Assembly: GCA_958448635.1 (NCBI GenBank)
Contig: CAUDEQ010000098.1
Span: 1 to 5,001, forward strand
Source of the DNA: an uncultured Bacillota bacterium
GTDB taxonomy: Bacteria; Bacillota; Clostridia; Peptostreptococcales; Anaerovoracaceae
Reading direction: 5' to 3'
DNA: 5,001 bases
Shown: positions 1 to 4,995 of the stretch, in pieces
How positions within the stretch are numbered: the stretch's first letter is position 1
Layout: every line of letters begins with the position of its first letter
Notes under the pieces: model-generated
The model's database searches: none
The model's input: only the letters and a program-made list of their open reading frames with translations
What the model was told of the DNA's origin: nothing
Program-made: the position numbers and the translations under genes

Positions 1-22
1 CGCCCTTTGCTTATAACTAAAT

Positions 23-57
23 AAAAAGAGATGGCTGCCATGCTGCCATCTCTTTTT
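23..57. terminator. Bidirectional Rho-independent terminator after the recombinase gene
   Basis: A perfect 13-bp stem pairs 23-35 with 45-57. A T/T mismatch follows, then two more G-C pairs and a CAT loop. The stem is followed by a T run on the plus strand (six T at 53-58) and is flanked by A residues that give a T-rich tail on the minus strand, so it could stop transcription from both sides. It lies about 70 bases past the recombinase stop codon and is the natural end of that transcript. A convergent gene beyond the left edge may use the other face. Its sequence resembles the hairpin at 1016-1046. Confidence 0.8.
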
Positions 58-66
58 TGCATAAAG

Positions 67-80
67 AAACAGCCCTGTTT
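67..80. repeat. Short inverted repeat between recombinase stop and terminator
   Basis: AAACAG and CTGTTT form a 6-bp inverted repeat around a CC centre. A two-base loop is too tight for a stable RNA hairpin, and no T run follows directly. It may be a protein-binding half-site pair or chance. The rest of 58-128 holds no recognisable gene. Confidence 0.3.
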
Positions 81-128
81 ATCAAATCAGAGCTCATTCG
101 ATGGTTCCCGAAAAAAATCAATCACCTT

Positions 129-971
129 CTACAGGATTAACTGCATCCTTTCCATTTTTCTTTTATGCTCTGTACCCGTTGTCACTATGTATATTCTCGT
201 TGTGCTTAAATTGGCATGACCCAGCACATCTGCCAGCTTGGCGATATCCTTTTCCAGTCCGTAGAAGATTCTGGCAAACAGATGCCTGAGATTGTGAGGA
301 AAAACCTTGGTGGGAGAGACCTTCGCCTGCCTGCAGAGGTTTTTCATCTCCCGCCATATATTGCTCCTGTCCATGGGGCTTCCCGACTTGGTAACGAATA
401 CTGCTCCATGGGTTATACCTGCTTTTCTTACATACATCTTCAGCTTTTTTCTAAGCTGAGGAACTATAAATACCATTCTTATCTTACCCTTGCAGTTCAC
501 CTGTGCTTCTCCGTCTGCCAGAGCCTGAACCGTGATGTATTTAAGCTCGCTCACACGGATTCCCGTGCTGCAGATGGTCTGTATTATCAGCGACAACCTT
601 TCATTCCCGTTCCGCTCCGCCGTCCGCACAAGCCTGATATATTCCTCTTTTGTCAGCTCTTTTTCCTCGGTGCAGTACACCTTTGCCTGTGTCTTGAGGC
701 GTTTAACACAGCAGTCGTGCCATCCCGAAAATCTGAAAAACGAGTTTATCACCGCCAGCATGGAGTTGGCGCTGGATGCCGCATATGACTTTGCCAGCGA
801 CTCCTTGTACTCCAGCACAAGCTGCTTGTCTACGCTTTTTTCGCCGGCAAATATCATGAACCTCTTCAGATCACGCATGTATTTTTCAACAGTGGCACAG
901 CTTTTTTCGTCCTCGCGCAGATGCAGCTCGAAGCTTTTCATCATCTTATGGCTGATCATCCTATCACACAT
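129..971 (-). CDS. Tyrosine recombinase (phage integrase / XerC-D family), complete
   Basis: The product is a 280-residue site-specific DNA recombinase of the tyrosine family, which cuts and rejoins DNA through a covalent 3'-phosphotyrosine. Residues about 10-90 form the SAM-like N-terminal DNA-binding domain (core-binding fold). Residues about 105-275 form the catalytic domain. All six catalytic positions can be seen: R139 in STGIRVSEL, K163 in KGKIRM, H226 and R229 in HNLRH, H252 in LGHANLSTTR, and nucleophile Y261 in RIYI. The length is usual for short XerC/D-like integrases, and the protein lacks the AP2-like arm-binding domain of long phage or ICE integrases. The ATG at 971 is preceded by AGAGGAG (981-987) at nine bases. 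Other Met codons within the first 11 residues lack such a site. The gene stands alone, separated by 205 bases from the permease gene, and ends before a strong terminator. No excisionase or other phage gene is visible. It could catalyse DNA inversion, element integration or an accessory resolution reaction; the sequence does not decide which. Confidence 0.93.
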   Translation of the reverse strand: MCDRMISHKMMKSFELHLREDEKSCATVEKYMRDLKRFMIFAGEKSVDKQLVLEYKESLAKSYAASSANSMLAVINSFFRFSGWHDCCVKRLKTQAKVYCTEEKELTKEEYIRLVRTAERNGNERLSLIIQTICSTGIRVSELKYITVQALADGEAQVNCKGKIRMVFIVPQLRKKLKMYVRKAGITHGAVFVTKSGSPMDRSNIWREMKNLCRQAKVSPTKVFPHNLRHLFARIFYGLEKDIAKLADVLGHANLSTTRIYIVTTGTEHKRKMERMQLIL

Positions 972-1176
972 TTGTCTTCACTCCTCTCAGAATCACATTT
1001 CTACACGATAAACTAAAGGGATGGCATTACGAAGCTGCCATCCCTTAAAAGTCTCCAACGCTCACATACTGTGCTATATTCTATCATATTTCAATTCTTC
1101 CCGAAGTGAGAACATCATCGATTATCAGAAAAGCCCATTCCATTGCATCTCAACGCTAGTTCCGCTTCAAGCTTCC
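972..1176. other. Intergenic region between permease and recombinase
   Basis: This 205-base spacer holds no supportable gene. It contains the recombinase ribosome binding site (981-987), a hairpin (1016-1046), and an AT-rich stretch (1076-1099) that, read on the minus strand, has TATGAT-like and TAGAAT-like -10 candidates. No convincing -35 partner is visible, so a recombinase promoter is likely here but cannot be placed. A small CACA-TAC-TGTG repeat lies at 1063-1073. The spacer probably contains the 3' end of the permease operon transcript and the leader of the recombinase transcript. Confidence 0.6.
1016..1046 (-). terminator. Hairpin between permease operon and recombinase; probable weak terminator
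   Basis: A perfect 11-bp stem (1016-1026 with 1036-1046) closes a nine-base loop. On the minus strand it is followed by CCCTTTAGTTTATC, a broken T tract, so it would be a weak to moderate terminator for the permease operon, about 130 bases past that stop codon. On the plus strand the stem is followed by A residues and gives no terminator. It sits 45 bases upstream of the recombinase start, so it might instead act as a leader attenuator or as a recombination site. It shares GATGGC and GCTGCCATC with the hairpin at 23-57. Confidence 0.55.
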
Positions 1177-2979
1177 TCATGCCTCCTTCCTGAGCCTTTC
1201 AATGAGGCTGCTGCCCTGCGTCCTTGTGTATATTGCAACGGGAGTAACCATGCATATGGCAAACACAGCCATCAGCAGCACGGCATCGGCAAGCCACGGC
1301 ACGGCAAACGGCATCCTGTAGGGATTCATACCTGTATAGATTCCGTAGCTGACAGGTATCCCTATGAGCAGAGATATACATGAGGATATGGCTGCGTAGC
1401 CTACTCCCTCCAGCCTCAGCATCCTGCGAATCTGCTTCGTCGTCATGCCTATGCTCTCAAGAGCTGCCAGCTCGCCTGCCCTGTTCTGGACGCTGGAAGC
1501 CATCATATTGAAATAGTTCAGCATCGCCAGCACCGCTATGATGAGACCCAGACCTCCTCCCAGCAGCTTCACCTGATTTTCGGTCTCCTTCATATCCCTG
1601 TATCTTTCCAGCTTGGATTCATGCGATATCTGCTTGTTTCCCTCAAACACGGCTTTTACATGCTTCTCAGTCTCTGCGGAGAAATGCTCCTCGTATTCCA
1701 CCTCCACCAGCTCGGTAAAAAGGCTGTCGCCCATCAGAGACGCGGCGTAGCTTTCGCTTACTATCAGATCAGGTGTGTAGCCTCCAGCAAAATATGCAGG
1801 ATTGTCCGCCAGTCCGCCCACTGCGCTTATTTTTATCGAATTTTCATGCGACGGGTACTTTCCGTCAGGCAGATAAAATCTCACCGTTTTCCCTTTAATG
1901 CCGCTGTCACCGTCGGTGAATGCCTTGGCTGCCACGGCAGCCTTTCCCTTGTCGAAGTCTTCCTTATCCAAAATATTGCCCAGTTCCTCATTTAGCACTT
2001 CAAATCCGCCGTCGTCCACGCTTATGAATCGCGCCATGAATAAATCCGTATCGGGCCGCTCCATGTATATTCTCATATCGTCCTCGTAGCTTCCCGGGCT
2101 GTATTTGGATTTGTAAAGCTCCCTGTAGTATTCTCCATAGACCTCCTCCTGATACGGAACCACTGCACTTGTGGAGGTTACCCTCCTGACCTCCTTTACA
2201 CCCGGTATTTCCCGCAGCTCTGAAATTTCCTTCTCTGTAATGAGCTGTTTTCTATCATCATCCAGCGTGGTTTCATTCTTGAATCTGATATCATACGATG
2301 ACGAGGAATTGAGAATCTCTTTAGCATTGTTTTCCCTTATCACCTCGTTAACGGCAAAGAACACCGATATGGCGATCACGAAGGGTGCGAAGATCACGAA
2401 GGCCTGCTTCCTGTCTCTGAAAATATTGTAAAATGCCATGGAACCCGGCGAGCCGATTTCACGATTCCTCCTCCTTCCGGAATATGACAGCCCGGAATAT
2501 CTCATGGCCTCCACAGGCGAGCATCCGCCTGCTATACGTGCAGGCCTTATGCAGCTTATCATATTGACGGCAAAGGCGAATACAGCTGATAGTGCAAAGG
2601 GCCACAGCGTCGCCATGTCAAGGGCTTCCTCCGGTATCGTACTGTTGATGACCCCCAGCATCGCCGGTATGGCAGCCTTTGATACGATAAGAGATATGGC
2701 AAGACCTGCCGGAATACCTGCCAGAGAATTCCACAGAGCCTGGAGCACTATTATCCTTTTCAGCTGCCGCGACGTCATTCCTATGGTCTTCAGCTGTCCG
2801 TAATATCTGATATTCTTCGATATGGAAATGTACAGGGCATTGTATATAAACAGATATCCGCTGACGAATATCATCATCAGAAGTATGACGAGGCATATCA
2901 CCGTCCTGCAGAAGCTTTCTATCGTATCATAGTCGGCGCTGATGATCTGCCTGTTGTCTATACTTATTTCCTGCTGCAT
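1177..2979 (-). CDS. Downstream open fragment of the broken permease (600 residues)
   Basis: This is the part of the permease after the internal stop, opening at the first in-frame ATG, 13 bases past the TAA. It lacks TM1 and the first extracellular domain but keeps seven predicted membrane segments (about 25-50, 82-103, 124-146, 192-212, 473-493, 527-548 and 563-585 of the fragment) and both FtsX cores. No good ribosome binding site precedes the ATG; only a GAG lies at a long distance. Separate translation would depend on re-initiation after the upstream stop. I treat it as the 3' part of a pseudogene and not as an independent gene. Confidence 0.5.
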   Translation of the reverse strand: MQQEISIDNRQIISADYDTIESFCRTVICLVILLMMIFVSGYLFIYNALYISISKNIRYYGQLKTIGMTSRQLKRIIVLQALWNSLAGIPAGLAISLIVSKAAIPAMLGVINSTIPEEALDMATLWPFALSAVFAFAVNMISCIRPARIAGGCSPVEAMRYSGLSYSGRRRNREIGSPGSMAFYNIFRDRKQAFVIFAPFVIAISVFFAVNEVIRENNAKEILNSSSSYDIRFKNETTLDDDRKQLITEKEISELREIPGVKEVRRVTSTSAVVPYQEEVYGEYYRELYKSKYSPGSYEDDMRIYMERPDTDLFMARFISVDDGGFEVLNEELGNILDKEDFDKGKAAVAAKAFTDGDSGIKGKTVRFYLPDGKYPSHENSIKISAVGGLADNPAYFAGGYTPDLIVSESYAASLMGDSLFTELVEVEYEEHFSAETEKHVKAVFEGNKQISHESKLERYRDMKETENQVKLLGGGLGLIIAVLAMLNYFNMMASSVQNRAGELAALESIGMTTKQIRRMLRLEGVGYAAISSCISLLIGIPVSYGIYTGMNPYRMPFAVPWLADAVLLMAVFAICMVTPVAIYTRTQGSSLIERLRKEA

Positions 2980-2991
2980 TCTGACGATGTC

Positions 2992-2994
2992 TTA
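2992..2994 (-). other. In-frame TAA that splits the permease
   Basis: The minus strand reads TCA GAG TAA GAC ATC GTC AGA ATG, with family-like protein sequence in the same frame on both sides. One base change from AAA, GAA or CAA would explain it, with no frameshift needed. TAA is not a pyrrolysine or selenocysteine codon, and I see no recoding structure, so a nonsense mutation or base-call error is the simplest reading. Confidence 0.85.
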
Positions 2995-3684
2995 CTCTGA
3001 ATACAGCGGATTCTTCAAGGTTATCTTCAGCGAGCCCTGCGTGAAGTCCGTCTGCTTCACTCCTGTAGTCTCCAGAAAGCTGTCGGAAACATATCCGCGC
3101 AGACCTCCGCTGTAGTCCCTGTACCACCCCGACAGCCTGAATTCCTTAGTCAGCTCGTCATAGCTGTCGTCCATCTTCAGCGTATAATAAGTCACAGGCA
3201 GGCTCATTCCCTGTTCCGGCGACTTGATTCCCATGGCTCTCAGGGCAGCAGTGCTGAGCATTATCTCGTTTTCAGCCTGCGGATATTCGCCTTCATACGT
3301 TTCCAAAGCAGGCACGGTCTGCTTTTCCCAGCATATATCATCAAGGCAGAAGAGCCTCACCTTTCCCGTCTCCTTATCCTTATATTTCTCTATGACGGCG
3401 CACTTTACGGCTACTCCTGCATGCTTCACCTCTTCCATCGAGCGGATTTTCTCCACCTGGTCCTCCCGCGGCTCCGTCAGCTCTATATCGTAATCCATTC
3501 CCTCCATGAGGATCTGACGCTGTGATATGGTCTTCCAGTATGATGTTCCCATGGCCATCACCGCTGAGATGAGAAGCGTAGTCAGCGCTATTGCAAAGAT
3601 CACCAGGAGATTTCTCCTGACATCGGCTCTGTATGTGGCTGCAGCCACATCTCTGACGGCTCTGCCGTTCTTTACTTTAAGCAT
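2992..3684 (-). CDS. Upstream open fragment of the broken permease (230 residues)
   Basis: This fragment has good translation signals (GGAGGTGAGG six bases before ATG 3684). It would make a protein with a basic cytoplasmic start, one membrane anchor (about 26-46) and about 185 residues of extracytoplasmic domain, ending at NPLYSE. That domain corresponds to the MacB-like periplasmic core between TM1 and TM2 of the intact family. A one-span product could fold as an anchored extracellular domain but cannot transport. It is the 5' part of the pseudogene at 1177-3684. Confidence 0.55.
   Translation of the reverse strand: MLKVKNGRAVRDVAAATYRADVRRNLLVIFAIALTTLLISAVMAMGTSYWKTISQRQILMEGMDYDIELTEPREDQVEKIRSMEEVKHAGVAVKCAVIEKYKDKETGKVRLFCLDDICWEKQTVPALETYEGEYPQAENEIMLSTAALRAMGIKSPEQGMSLPVTYYTLKMDDSYDELTKEFRLSGWYRDYSGGLRGYVSDSFLETTGVKQTDFTQGSLKITLKNPLYSE
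3604..3650. repeat. Two palindromes inside the permease 5' coding region
   Basis: Positions 3604-3619 form a 7-bp inverted repeat around TT (CAGGAGA/TCTCCTG). Positions 3633-3650 form a perfect 18-bp palindrome, ATGTGGCTGCAGCCACAT. Both lie 35-80 bases after the permease start in codons for DVAAATY and RRNLLV. They might shape the mRNA near the start or be a by-product of the Ala-rich coding sequence. Confidence 0.4.
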
Positions 3685-3780
3685 GACAGCCCTCACCTCC
3701 GAATATCCTGCCGTCCTCGATGCGTATTATGCGGTCTGCCAGCGCCACCCTCTGCTGCTGTCCTCCAGACAGCTTTCCCG
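3677..3780 (-). pseudogene. Remnant of the ABC transporter ATPase (signature motif and C-terminus only)
   Basis: About 33 residues of a MacB/LolD-like ATPase survive. LSGGQQQRVALA is the ABC signature. It is followed at once by DRIIRIEDGRI, which in intact proteins lies about 60 residues later, after Walker B, the D-loop and the H-loop. Walker A and everything before the signature are also absent, so no nucleotide can be bound or hydrolysed. The last codons supply the ribosome binding site of the permease (GGAGGTGAGG) and overlap its start by eight bases, as expected for the original ATPase-permease pair. The two junctions lie near 3779-3790 and 3734-3745. Together they mark at least two losses relative to the ancestral order. 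Confidence 0.85.
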
Positions 3781-4240
3781 CCATGCCGTTCTTGTAAAAC
3801 TCCATGGTATCGAAGGCGAAATGAAAGACATCGTCCCTGTACTCCGCCTTTTCTGTCCTGCCGCTTCTCCTCAAAAGCGCCCTCACTCTCGCTCTCAGCA
3901 CCATGAGACTGAAGGGCTTTGTTATATAATCATCAGCGCCGTATTCCAGCCCCTTTATTATATCGATTTCCATATCCTTTGCAGTCAGGATCCCTATGGG
4001 CACGCTGCCTGACGCCCGTATCCTTCTGCATAATTCAAGACCGCTGCCGTCCGGCAGATTTATATCGAGAAGGAAAAGGTCGAATTCCCTGTTTTCCATT
4101 TCTCTTTCAGCCTCTGCGATGCTGCTGCACAGAGTCAGCTTTATTTCATCGCTCTGCAGAGAAAGCTCTATCCCCTCTGCCAGATCCTCATCATCCTCCA
4201 GCAGCAGTATTCTCTGCACATGCTTTTCCTGTCTGCTCAT
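3677..4240 (-). pseudogene. Chimeric frame: response regulator receiver fused to ABC ATPase remnant
   Basis: The 187-residue frame begins as an OmpR/PhoB-family response regulator. Residues about 8-125 form a complete receiver: acidic triad E15-D16-D17, phospho-acceptor D59 in LLDINLPDGSG, T86 in GILTAKD, and K108 in YITKPF. Residues about 137-154 (DVFHFAFDTMEFYKNGMA) match only the first strands of the winged-helix output domain, which normally needs about 75 more residues. From about 155 the frame is ABC ATPase: signature KLSGGQQQRVALA (156-168), then DRIIRIEDGRI and the tail. Intact regulators of this type have about 225 residues, so output function is lost. The frame could still make a CheY-like phospho-acceptor. 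The ATG at 4240 has GGGAG seven bases upstream (4248-4252) and overlaps the Nudix stop by ATGA. The usual order in this module is regulator, kinase, ATPase, permease, so the fusion probably marks a deletion of the intervening genes. Misassembly is the main alternative. Confidence 0.87.
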
Positions 4241-4722
4241 TTTGCCTCTCCCGTTTCCTTTATACTGATCGCATCAGCCCTTGGCCCCATGCCGTACTCC
4301 TTTACCTGAAGCACCATATGACCGATGTTTCCTTCTCCTGCGAATTTTTCCGCATCAAAAAAGTCCTCGTCTGCCCTCAGCCAGCAGAGAGGATGCTTTT
4401 CGCTTACAGGCTCGACGTCTCTCTTAAGCGTGCCTGCATATATTTCAACGTAACAATTCTGGTTGTAGTATGTGAAGTCCATCATATGAAAAAGCTCCAC
4501 GTCTTCGGCGCCTATGCCTGTCTCCTCCAGAAGCTCGCGATATGCTGCTGCCGAATGTTCCTCTCCCGGCTCTATCTTTCCGCCCACCAGGTTGTACTTC
4601 CCCTCGTATGGATCGCTGAGGCGCTTGCAAAAGAGCAGCCTGCTTTCATCCCGGCTGAATATCATGATGCAGTTATAGCCCTGCATACCCGGAAAAATAT
4701 CATGGTATGGTACTGACATCAT
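4237..4722 (-). CDS. Nudix hydrolase
   Basis: The product is a 161-residue, probably cytoplasmic Nudix protein. Members hydrolyse nucleoside diphosphates linked to another group, using Mg2+. The Nudix box is complete: G48, five residues, E54, seven residues, then R62-E63-L-L-E66-E67-T-G69-I, with the metal-binding glutamates of the REUXEE core present. Preceding strands (YNCIMIFSRD, LLFCKR) and KYNLVGGKIEPGE have the typical MutT-like form, suggesting an 8-oxo-dGTP, (deoxy)nucleotide or nucleotide-sugar substrate; the exact one cannot be told. The length fits single-domain Nudix enzymes. The start at 4722 forms an ATGA overlap with the small upstream gene and has GAGG (4733-4736) ten bases before it. 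The next codon, ATG 4719, has GGG four bases before it and is also possible. The end overlaps the receiver frame by four bases. No damage is visible, so it may still be active. Confidence 0.93.
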   Translation of the reverse strand: MMSVPYHDIFPGMQGYNCIMIFSRDESRLLFCKRLSDPYEGKYNLVGGKIEPGEEHSAAAYRELLEETGIGAEDVELFHMMDFTYYNQNCYVEIYAGTLKRDVEPVSEKHPLCWLRADEDFFDAEKFAGEGNIGHMVLQVKEYGMGPRADAISIKETGEAK

Positions 4723-4865
4723 TCCCTTTCAGCCTCATCTTTCTTTAATGCTTTTTTCACCACAAGATATCCCAGCGTCATATCTATGGCATAGCATGTC
4801 AGGTAGATTCCCGTAACCAGCTTAGCATGCTTCTTGTAATTCCAGTCTTTAAATATTTTTTTCAT
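4719..4865 (-). CDS. Small predicted single-pass membrane protein (48 residues), first gene of operon
   Basis: I do not recognise this family. The frame encodes a basic N-terminus (MKKIFKDWNYKKHAK), a hydrophobic segment at about 16-36 that is long enough to cross the membrane once, and a highly charged tail (KKALKKDEAERE). With positive charges on both sides the orientation is unclear. Support for it being real: a perfect AGGAGG (4873-4878) seven bases before the ATG, a near-consensus promoter about 46 bases upstream of the ATG, and an ATGA overlap with the Nudix gene. It could be a small regulator or partner of a membrane complex, such as the permease or the lost kinase, or a protein unrelated to it. 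No function can be assigned. Confidence 0.78.
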   Translation of the reverse strand: MKKIFKDWNYKKHAKLVTGIYLTCYAIDMTLGYLVVKKALKKDEAERE

Positions 4866-4872
4866 CGAGCCG

Positions 4873-4878
4873 CCTCCT
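4873..4878 (-). promoter_or_regulatory. Ribosome binding site of the 48-residue protein
   Basis: The minus strand reads AGGAGG, a perfect match to the anti-Shine-Dalgarno core, with seven bases to the ATG at 4865. It is what makes this short frame credible as a gene. Confidence 0.85.
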
Positions 4879-4910
4879 TTTTAAAGCCATATGCCGTTTC
4901 ACATATTATG

Positions 4911-4939
4911 ATTATAACACATGGATATGCTCATGTAAA
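4911..4939 (-). promoter_or_regulatory. Sigma-A type promoter of the Nudix/regulator operon
   Basis: Read on the minus strand, the -35 element is TTTACA (4934-4939, five of six consensus bases), the spacer is exactly 17 bases, and the -10 element is a perfect TATAAT (4911-4916) with an extended TG one base upstream. Transcription should begin near 4904 and give a leader of about 38 bases before the ATG at 4865. It would be a strong promoter unless a repressor controls it. It is the only near-consensus promoter I can see in the window. Confidence 0.82.
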
Positions 4940-4978
4940 AGGCAGTGCGCCGGGCAGAGCTGAAGGCACTTGAAAAGA

Positions 4979-4995
4979 TATACATAATATGTATA
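4979..4995. repeat. 17-bp inverted repeat upstream of the operon promoter
   Basis: TATACAT and ATGTATA flank a three-base AAT centre, a perfect 7-bp dyad. It lies about 40 bases upstream of the -35 element of the operon promoter, a position where an activator or repressor could bind. It may equally belong to a divergent promoter beyond the right edge: TTGAAA (4970-4975) with TATACG 16 bases further on is a possible plus-strand pair. AT-rich dyads of this size arise easily by chance. Confidence 0.35.

Larger units (their letters stand above)
1177..3684 (-). pseudogene. FtsX-type ABC transporter permease interrupted by an in-frame stop
   Basis: Reading from ATG 3684 through TAA 2992-2994 to TGA 1177 in a single frame gives 835 codon positions, the usual size of two-domain MacB/FtsX-like permeases that export peptides or antimicrobials. 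The upstream 230 residues carry TM1 (about 26-46) and the first extracellular domain. The frame then meets TAA where one sense codon is expected (PLYSE-stop-DIVRMQQ) and continues with about 604 residues. These hold TM2-TM4 with the motif YYGQLKTIGM, TM5, a second large extracellular domain, and TM6-TM8 with a second motif, ELAALESIGM. The two motifs are the matching cytoplasmic coupling segments of the duplicated FtsX domains. The interruption falls just before TM2. The ATG at 3684 is preferred over the GTG at 3696 because GGAGGTGAGG (3691-3700) lies six bases before the ATG but directly abuts the GTG, and MLKV is the common start of such permeases. The start overlaps the end of the upstream ATPase remnant by eight bases, the normal ATPase-permease arrangement. 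No ATPase able to work with it is encoded here. Confidence 0.88.

Noticed and set aside
216..788. 190-residue plus-strand open frame opposite the recombinase
   Set aside because: It lies entirely antisense to a recombinase with all catalytic residues in place. No domain or start signal is visible.
23..1046. IS200/IS605-type element suggested by the hairpins at both ends
   Set aside because: No HUH transposase or TnpB-like gene is present. The only enzyme between the hairpins is a tyrosine recombinase.
1..1176. CRISPR array, tRNA or rRNA in the non-coding parts
   Set aside because: No regularly spaced repeats, no cloverleaf-like sequence with a TTCGA-type loop, and no rRNA-like conserved stretch is visible. 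The repeats present are the two hairpins only.
2980..2994. Programmed stop-codon readthrough or selenocysteine/pyrrolysine recoding in the permease
   Set aside because: The codon is TAA, which neither system uses, and no stem-loop or other recoding signal is visible just downstream. A point nonsense change is simpler.
2992..3696. GTG at 3696 as the permease start
   Set aside because: The GGAGG that would serve it directly abuts the codon, leaving no spacing. ATG 3684 has a proper six-base spacing and gives the usual MLKV start.
3919..4716. 265-residue plus-strand open frame opposite the Nudix and receiver genes
   Set aside because: It is antisense to two genes with complete conserved motifs, has no ribosome binding site or recognisable domain, and its Cys/Leu/Ser/Pro-rich composition is that of a shadow frame.
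4940..4976. Hairpin AGTGC/GCACT with T-rich tail on the minus strand as terminator of a gene beyond the right edge
   Set aside because: The stem has only five clean pairs with a loop of about 17 bases, and the T run is four bases and offset from the stem. Too weak to list as a terminator.
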